Positions 6,039 through 10,444 of a stretch of DNA of 10,444 nt are shown here, one piece after another. Position numbers and translations under genes: made by a program. The number at the start of each line of letters is the position of its first letter. Positions within the stretch are counted from its first letter, which is position 1. A model generated the notes under the pieces. The model did not search any database. It was not told where the DNA came from and worked only from the letters and a program-made list of their open reading frames with translations. The stretch is from Pseudomonadota bacterium. Its GTDB lineage: Bacteria; Myxococcota; Bradymonadia; UBA4248. The DNA is taken from the NCBI GenBank assembly GCA_017629415.1, contig JAGBXG010000512.1, positions 1-10,444 of the forward strand, in the 5' to 3' direction.

Positions 6039-8453
6039 TCAATAGCTGTAATAAAAATCTCGAATTACAGCCATGTGCTGCATCTGGAATGCACCAGAAT
6101 CCTCAGCTTTAACCGGCGGCACATACTCAAGCTCTGTCGTACTGCCAACCTTCGTATCCGCATACACACGTGAGTCAAAAACATGCCCATTGGGATAACC
6201 ATCCGCCCCCGTGTGTGCACCGATTTCAACAGGCACTTCTTTAGCACACCAATCCGGACTGCAAAGCAGCCAGTCATAAGGATGATCACGTTTGGTACTC
6301 GTACCTGTCTCGCCATTTTGATCTTCGGGATAAGGACCTTCAGTCTCAAACAAATCTGACATATTCGAAACGACAGCACTGCGCGATTTCGTATTAAAAT
6401 CGCCGCCCAACAAGAGGAAATAATTCTGTCCCACGGCTTTGCCGCTGTCTATCTTGTTTTGAATCCGTTTCATCAATTCAGGCATTTCACGAGCATTATT
6501 GTCAGTATGAAGATGAACACTCACGGCAAGCAGCTCTTTCGGACCCGGCAAGTCAATCACAGCCCAGTCCCAGTTGCGATTGCTCACCACATTCGAAGTC
6601 CAATACCCAGATTCTAAAATCGGATAACGGGATATAATGCCGTTCGGAATCGAACCATTGCCATGATAATAATAAAATTCACTGCCAAATGCCGTATCCA
6701 CCAGCTTCCGAATATCCGCAGATGTGTCGTTGGCACTGTACATATTGAATTCCTGAATCAATACAATGTCTGGCTTGACCGCTTGGAAAATACGAATCCC
6801 CGGACCTTCGGAATAAGACTGATAATTCCCAGACGTAATATTGGCCGCCATTGCACGAATCTTCACAGATTCACCCGTATGGATATCACTGTCCGTACAA
6901 GTCACCTGAATCGGCGCAATCTGATACCCATTAAAACGTGGATCTGTACTGGCAACCTGAAATTCAACTCTGAAATGCTGCGTACCGTCTTCAACGCCAT
7001 CGACAACGCCAAAAACTTCGATGTTTTGTGCCGTTTCCCAGTCTTGTTCTGTAAATGTCAGAACTGAAGGCTTGATCTGGCCTTCTGTCGTATCCGTCAC
7101 GGTCATCGTCACGGTAACAGGCGCAATCGGCTTCGTCCCAGGAGCCACTGTAAAAACACCATGGGCACCGCTTTCTTCAATTTGCAAGGATGTCGCACTC
7201 ACCTTGAAAGAAGCCGGAATATCAGGCGGATCATTATCAAGATTCGTCACCGCTACCGATGAAACAGGCATACCGGCATAACGTGAATCTGAACTTTGAA
7301 CAGGACCTAATTGAATGACATAGTCTACATCGCCATCCGAAACTTGATCATCCACACCCGTTATCGTTACGGACTGTTTCTGATTCCAGGTCTCACGCTT
7401 AAAAACCAGCTGATTGACGCTGACTTTGCCCTCTTTGGGATTGCTTGATACCACAGGAATCGTCACAGAAGCCGTCGGCTCACCTTTAAGCACAACTTCA
7501 AAATTCGCTGTTTTACCTTTTTCAGATGTTTCCAAACCACCCACAGGAGAAACCAAAACACCCGGCGTTCCATCAGGAATCAGCTCAACCGTCTCGGTAT
7601 CTTTATTGATAACACTGACAATCACAGATGCGGCATCATCCAATTCATTGTCGGCGGCAATCGGCAACACCTCAATCCCATAAGCCACATCACCATCGTC
7701 ATCATTATCATCCTGACCCGTGACAGTCACAATCTGCGGTCTGTTCCAATCAAGTGATGTAAAAAGCAACTCATGCGGTGAAACAATCCCCTCGGTAATA
7801 TCCAGACTGCGAACCGAAACCGCCACAGGAGATTTTACTCTTTGCGTCAAGACAACTGCAAACTGAGCTTCACCGCCATCCTCAGTCGTCACCAAACCGC
7901 TTTGCGGTGCCACCTTGAGAATGGAAACGCGCTCGAAATCATGTCCGGGACGATCTATAGGATTATCACCAGGGTCTTGGTTATCACCGGGATTTGAATG
8001 ATCACCGGGGTCTTTACCGTCATTGGGCTCCCCAGGTTCATCCGAGGCATCGTCATCCAGACATGTGATGTCACGTGTCACCACAAGATTGTTGTAATCG
8101 GGATCCAAACTGCTGGCAACAAAAGATACGGTCACATCCTGATCGCCAGTCGTGGCATTGTCATGACATGATACGGGAATCGTCCAGGCCATTCCCCACT
8201 GATCCGGACGAATGACCACAGATTCTGTCACCGCAGAAACGGCCTGCGGCATCGGCGACAAAACAGAAACTGTTACCGGTGCTACAGGCTCTGTATTCAG
8301 CTTGACAACATATTGCGTCGTTCCGCCATTTTCTGCCATCTGAACCGAAGTCTCAGGCGATACATACAACTGCCCTTCCGGACGCACCTCTGTACAGCTT
8401 CCTAAAACACATCCCATCACACAGATGCAAACCGTTAACAATCGCCTGGACAT
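6039..8453 (-). CDS. Surface-type lipoprotein: Calx-beta-like repeats and C-terminal EEP (nuclease/phosphodiesterase fold) domain, paralogue B
   Basis: An 804-residue predicted lipoprotein. The ATG at 8453 follows AAGGGG by 6 bases; the in-frame TTG at 8468 overlaps that site and is rejected. Signal peptide MSRRLLTVCICVMGCVLGSC ends in a lipobox LGSC (Cys20). Next come an N-terminal beta-rich domain (about 28-135) with cysteines 96 and 131, a DPGD-rich acidic linker (about 136-172), and three beta-sandwich repeats at about 176-285, 297-408 and 415-523, one more than in paralogue A. These resemble Calx-beta-type repeats, often stalk-like in surface proteins. The EEP domain (about 530-804) shows Asn538 (AANIT), Glu568 (IQEFN), His647 (SVHLHTD), Asp685 and Asn687 (GGDFNT), Asp727 (YDWLL) and His793 in MQHMAV. 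As in paralogue A, Gln replaces the Asp before the final His. Close similarity to A over the EEP domain indicates tandem duplication. The substrate is unknown. Confidence 0.87.
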   Translation of the reverse strand: MSRRLLTVCICVMGCVLGSCTEVRPEGQLYVSPETSVQMAENGGTTQYVVKLNTEPVAPVTVSVLSPMPQAVSAVTESVVIRPDQWGMAWTIPVSCHDNATTGDQDVTVSFVASSLDPDYNNLVVTRDITCLDDDASDEPGEPNDGKDPGDHSNPGDNQDPGDNPIDRPGHDFERVSILKVAPQSGLVTTEDGGEAQFAVVLTQRVKSPVAVSVRSLDITEGIVSPHELLFTSLDWNRPQIVTVTGQDDNDDDGDVAYGIEVLPIAADNELDDAASVIVSVINKDTETVELIPDGTPGVLVSPVGGLETSEKGKTANFEVVLKGEPTASVTIPVVSSNPKEGKVSVNQLVFKRETWNQKQSVTITGVDDQVSDGDVDYVIQLGPVQSSDSRYAGMPVSSVAVTNLDNDPPDIPASFKVSATSLQIEESGAHGVFTVAPGTKPIAPVTVTMTVTDTTEGQIKPSVLTFTEQDWETAQNIEVFGVVDGVEDGTQHFRVEFQVASTDPRFNGYQIAPIQVTCTDSDIHTGESVKIRAMAANITSGNYQSYSEGPGIRIFQAVKPDIVLIQEFNMYSANDTSADIRKLVDTAFGSEFYYYHGNGSIPNGIISRYPILESGYWTSNVVSNRNWDWAVIDLPGPKELLAVSVHLHTDNNAREMPELMKRIQNKIDSGKAVGQNYFLLLGGDFNTKSRSAVVSNMSDLFETEGPYPEDQNGETGTSTKRDHPYDWLLCSPDWCAKEVPVEIGAHTGADGYPNGHVFDSRVYADTKVGSTTELEYVPPVKAEDSGAFQMQHMAVIRDFYYSY

Positions 8454-8481
8454 GATAAACCCCTTCAACAGTAAAGCTATT

Positions 8482-8501
8482 CCCGACCGTAAACCATCGG
8501 G
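8482..8501. other. Weak hairpin in the leader of paralogue B
   Basis: CCCGA (8482-8486) pairs with TCGGG (8497-8501) around a 10-base loop, about 29 to 48 bases before the start codon on the minus strand. It could be part of a leader structure. I do not recognise a known riboswitch in it. Confidence 0.2.
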
Positions 8502-8601
8502 CCAAACTCCCTACTCAATGAAGATGTGTTTTTCAATCTTTTATTCTTAATTTTTCTATTTTTTGCCTTTTAAGTCATTCATCCGTATGAGAATTTTTTA
8601 A

Positions 8602-8628
8602 ACATTAAACAAACACTTTTGTTATCAA
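8602..8628 (-). promoter_or_regulatory. Candidate promoter for paralogue B
   Basis: On the minus strand TTGATA (8623-8628) and TAATGT (8602-8607) resemble -35 and -10 hexamers but with a short 15-base spacer. The surroundings are very A/T-rich, as expected of a promoter region, so chance matches are likely. The implied leader would be about 140 bases. Confidence 0.25.
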
Positions 8629-8648
8629 CTAAATGCATGCATGAACTG

Positions 8649-8694
8649 AACAAGGTAAATCATTCTCAAAGAACAAGGCAAATCATTATCAAAA
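8649..8694. repeat. 23-bp tandem duplication upstream of paralogue B
   Basis: Two adjacent 23-base units (8649-8671 and 8672-8694) differ at three positions. Read on the minus strand each contains GA(T/G)AATGATTT followed by (G/A)CCTTGTT. The first part resembles half of a Fur box (GATAATGAT), but the second half of the classic inverted site is absent. The repeats lie about 20 bases upstream of the candidate -35 element and just beyond the glgC terminator T-run, a position that would suit a regulator binding site. Confidence 0.5.
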
Positions 8695-8756
8695 AAAAGC
8701 GCGCGGCGTATGGGCGCGGGCGACATCCGGTCGGCCCCTGGCCCATAGCCGCGCGC
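8691..8756 (-). terminator. Intrinsic terminator of glgC
   Basis: On the minus strand a very G+C-rich stem, with arms 8741-8756 (GCGCGCGGCTATGGGC read on the minus strand) and 8699-8715, pairs over about 16 bp with one bulged base and a 25-base G+C-rich loop. It is followed directly by eight T residues (8691-8698). It lies about 50 bases beyond the glgC stop codon and closes that transcript before the lipoprotein gene. Stem length and loop size are greater than in a minimal terminator. Confidence 0.8.
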
Positions 8757-8757
8757 C

Positions 8758-8790
8758 GCAGGCCGTATTGCCTGCAAGGCAATAGGCCGC
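8758..8790. repeat. Second hairpin adjoining the glgC terminator
   Basis: Arms 8758-8772 and 8778-8790 (GGCAATAGGCCGC) pair over 13 bp with two single-base bulges and a TGCAA loop. On the minus strand it lies between the glgC stop codon and the terminator stem, one base from it. Together the two stems make a compact G+C-rich double palindrome that stands out from the A/T-rich sequence to its left. It may help 3'-end stability or belong to a repeat family. Confidence 0.7.
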
Positions 8791-8806
8791 ATCAAAAAGC
8801 CATACC

Positions 8807-10090
8807 TCAAATCAATGTTTTAGGCGGAATCACAGCACCTTTAGGAATCACGGTGATGCCGTCGCGCACATAGTAATTTTCGCCATCATAATTGAGGTCT
8901 TCAGGCTGACGGCGAATAATCACATCATCGCCAATGCGCGCATTTTTGTCGATAATGCAATGTTCAATCGTCACATTGCGCCCAATCCCCAACGGTATCA
9001 TATTATGGCGATCCTCGCGGTTGAGCAGTTTCGGATTCTCCTCGTCATAATAATCGGCGCCCAGCATCACGACTTCTTTGAGTGTCGCGCCGGGACGGAT
9101 GATACTGCGCACGCCAATCACGGAATCCGAAATAATGGCACCGTGCAAATCCGTACCTTCCGCAACAAGGCTGTCGCGAATCGCGGAACGAATAATGCGA
9201 GCAGGCGCAAGGGAACGCATGTTCGTGTAGATGGGGTTTTGAGGGCAGTAAAGCGGAAACGGCGGATTGACTTGTGCCGCCTGAATATTGGCCTGATAAA
9301 ACGCCGAAATCGTCCCGATATCCGCCCAATAACCTTCGTGAAGATGCGTCGCTATGCGCGTCTTGCCAATCAAACCGGGAATAATCTGACTGCCGAAATC
9401 GTTGTCATGATTCTGCAGGCTTTCCTTGAGAAGCATGCTTTTGAAAGCATAAATCCCCATACTGGCAAGGTACCAACCATCAGCAGGATCAAGACCCACC
9501 TGACGGCACATCGAATCAGGCGCACGAAAACGTTCAATCACAGCAGGATCTTTGGGCTTTTCAACAAACTCCTCAACCATCCCTTCTTCATTGACACGAA
9601 GAAGCCCCATACGCGATGCATCCTCTCGATTGACCAAATAAACCGCCAGAGTCAAACCGGCATCTTTGGCACGGTGATGCGCCAGCATCTTGGAATAATC
9701 CATACGATACAGATGATCGCCAGAAAGAATCAGCGTGTCTTCACTGGCAAAATGCATGATGTGATGAAGCGTCGCACGGACAGCATCGGCCGTACCCTGA
9801 AACCAATCCTGACTGCGTTCCGTCTGTTCTGCCGCCAAAATCTCAACAAAACCATGTGAAAAAGCATCAAATTTGTACGCCATCATAATATGACGATGCA
9901 AACTGGCACTCAGAAACTGCGTCAGCAAAAATACACGGTTTATCCCCGAATTGATACAGTTCGAAAGCGTCACGTCAATCAGACGATACTTGCCAAAAAG
10001 CGGTACCGCCGGCTTTGCACGTTCGTGAGTCAGCGGATAAAGACGGCTACCACGACCACCGCCCAAAACAACTGCCACAACTCTATCCAT
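8807..10090 (-). CDS. glgC: Glucose-1-phosphate adenylyltransferase (ADP-glucose pyrophosphorylase)
   Basis: Makes ADP-glucose and pyrophosphate from ATP and glucose 1-phosphate, the committed and regulated step of glycogen synthesis; a cytosolic tetramer in known members. The ATG at 10090 follows GGAGGA by 4 bases; longer in-frame starts reach to 10252 but extend the protein with non-homologous sequence. At 427 residues it is normal for the family. Visible: nucleotidyltransferase signature [15 protein letters not shown] (7-21) and [15 protein letters not shown] (25-39); GTADAVRAT (99-107); [11 protein letters not shown] (122-132) with the metal-binding Asp125; FVEKPK (175-180) with the glucose-phosphate lysine; [15 protein letters not shown] (254-268); and a C-terminal left-handed beta-helix. 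The segments [10 protein letters not shown]...GADYYD and [12 protein letters not shown] (379-390) look like the cyanobacterial/plant type, in which the latter lysine helps bind 3-phosphoglycerate. No other glycogen gene is in the window. A strong terminator follows. Confidence 0.97.
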   Translation of the reverse strand: MDRVVAVVLGGGRGSRLYPLTHERAKPAVPLFGKYRLIDVTLSNCINSGINRVFLLTQFLSASLHRHIMMAYKFDAFSHGFVEILAAEQTERSQDWFQGTADAVRATLHHIMHFASEDTLILSGDHLYRMDYSKMLAHHRAKDAGLTLAVYLVNREDASRMGLLRVNEEGMVEEFVEKPKDPAVIERFRAPDSMCRQVGLDPADGWYLASMGIYAFKSMLLKESLQNHDNDFGSQIIPGLIGKTRIATHLHEGYWADIGTISAFYQANIQAAQVNPPFPLYCPQNPIYTNMRSLAPARIIRSAIRDSLVAEGTDLHGAIISDSVIGVRSIIRPGATLKEVVMLGADYYDEENPKLLNREDRHNMIPLGIGRNVTIEHCIIDKNARIGDDVIIRRQPEDLNYDGENYYVRDGITVIPKGAVIPPKTLI

Positions 10091-10094
10091 AATA

Positions 10095-10100
10095 TCCTCC
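10095..10100 (-). promoter_or_regulatory. Strong ribosome binding site of glgC
   Basis: GGAGGA lies 4 bases before the ATG at 10090. It decides the start over the in-frame ATG at 10102, whose codons contain this site, and over the longer forms. Confidence 0.85.
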
Positions 10101-10181
10101 ATTCTCTGATGTGGGTATTCATGACGCATGATAAACTTTGCACACACAGGCACAATCCCTATCATAACCCATACAAAGTCT

Positions 10182-10210
10182 TTTCTACTCCCCAAATTCT
10201 CACGTCTCAA
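10182..10210 (-). promoter_or_regulatory. Candidate sigma-70-type promoter for glgC
   Basis: On the minus strand TTGAGA (10205-10210) and TAGAAA (10182-10187) are separated by exactly 17 bases. The -35 matches five of six consensus positions and the -10 four of six. It would give a leader of about 85 bases. No operator is recognised. Confidence 0.35.
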
Positions 10211-10444
10211 CAGGAAATTTATGATTCTATTGCATTTCCTACAGCCACACACAACGACATTTGAAGTTCATTCACATTTTTAGACATAACATCACACAAT
10301 GTGCGCCACAAAACTACACAACCATCACATAACAACACGCCACAAAACATATCATCCGATATCAAACAAATATCATACATGGTAAACGCCAACCCCACAC
10401 CCAATCCAAATAGAAATTAATGTTTGATAAATACTTCAAAAAAA
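10211..10444. other. Intergenic stretch upstream of glgC, no convincing gene
   Basis: The stretch is strikingly rich in A and C on the plus strand (G and T on the minus strand), with short direct repeats such as CGCCACAAAAC at about 10303 and again about 35 bases later. A 61-codon minus-strand frame across it (10219-10404) has no ribosome binding site and an odd, cysteine-rich composition, so it is not called. The right edge ends in an A-run at the window boundary. Confidence 0.5.

Noticed and set aside
8460..8540. Possible riboswitch before paralogue B
   Set aside because: Only a 5-bp stem is clear and no conserved aptamer bases of a known class were recognised.
8619..8873. Short frames across the glgC terminator region
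   Set aside because: Their length comes from the stop-poor G+C-rich hairpins, which are better explained as terminator structure.
8960..9859. 299-codon plus-strand frame inside glgC
   Set aside because: It is the antisense shadow of a well-conserved glgC; composition rich in R, H and I is typical of such shadows.
10091..10252. Longer glgC starting at 10252
   Set aside because: The extra 54 residues precede the universal N-terminal [10 protein letters not shown] signature, and a strong ribosome binding site directly precedes the ATG at 10090.
10219..10404. 61-codon minus-strand frame upstream of glgC
   Set aside because: No ribosome binding site, cysteine-rich odd composition, and located in a compositionally skewed stretch next to the glgC promoter.

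Overview
The window comes from a bacterial chromosome of moderate G+C. Two large proteins with lipobox signal peptides point to a Gram-negative cell envelope. A two-helix K+ channel with tandem RCK domains resembles GsuK of Geobacter, and together with long lipoproteins built of beta-sandwich repeats this fits a delta-proteobacterial-grade organism (Desulfobacterota or Myxococcota like). That placement is an inference and is weak; no rRNA or phylogenetic marker is present.

Layout, left to right. 1-606: no credible gene. The stretch is a mosaic of palindromic repeats, including two identical 82-bp copies, followed by the leader of the channel gene. 625-3102 (+): a two-gene operon encoding a tandem-RCK potassium channel and a six-helix membrane protein of unknown function. 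3103-3372: a short convergent intergenic region holding a double-hairpin repeat. 3373-8453 (-): two paralogous, very large lipoprotein genes transcribed in the order 8453 to 6039 and then 5839 to 3857. Each ends in an endonuclease/exonuclease/phosphatase (EEP) fold domain carried on Calx-beta-like repeats. The second overlaps folK (7,8-dihydro-6-hydroxymethylpterin pyrophosphokinase) by 8 bp. A further double-hairpin repeat separates the two lipoprotein genes. 8454-8806: lipoprotein upstream region with a 23-bp tandem duplication, then a strong G+C-rich terminator for glgC. 8807-10090 (-): glgC, encoding ADP-glucose pyrophosphorylase, the committed step of glycogen synthesis. 10091-10444: G/T-rich (minus strand) upstream region of glgC with a candidate promoter and no convincing gene.

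The units look functionally independent: ion homeostasis, surface hydrolase-like lipoproteins, folate synthesis and glycogen storage. The least explained parts are the paired EEP lipoproteins, which share an altered active-site motif (MQH where most family members have SDH), the unknown membrane protein tied to the channel, and the interspersed hairpin family, whose copies show compensatory base changes.
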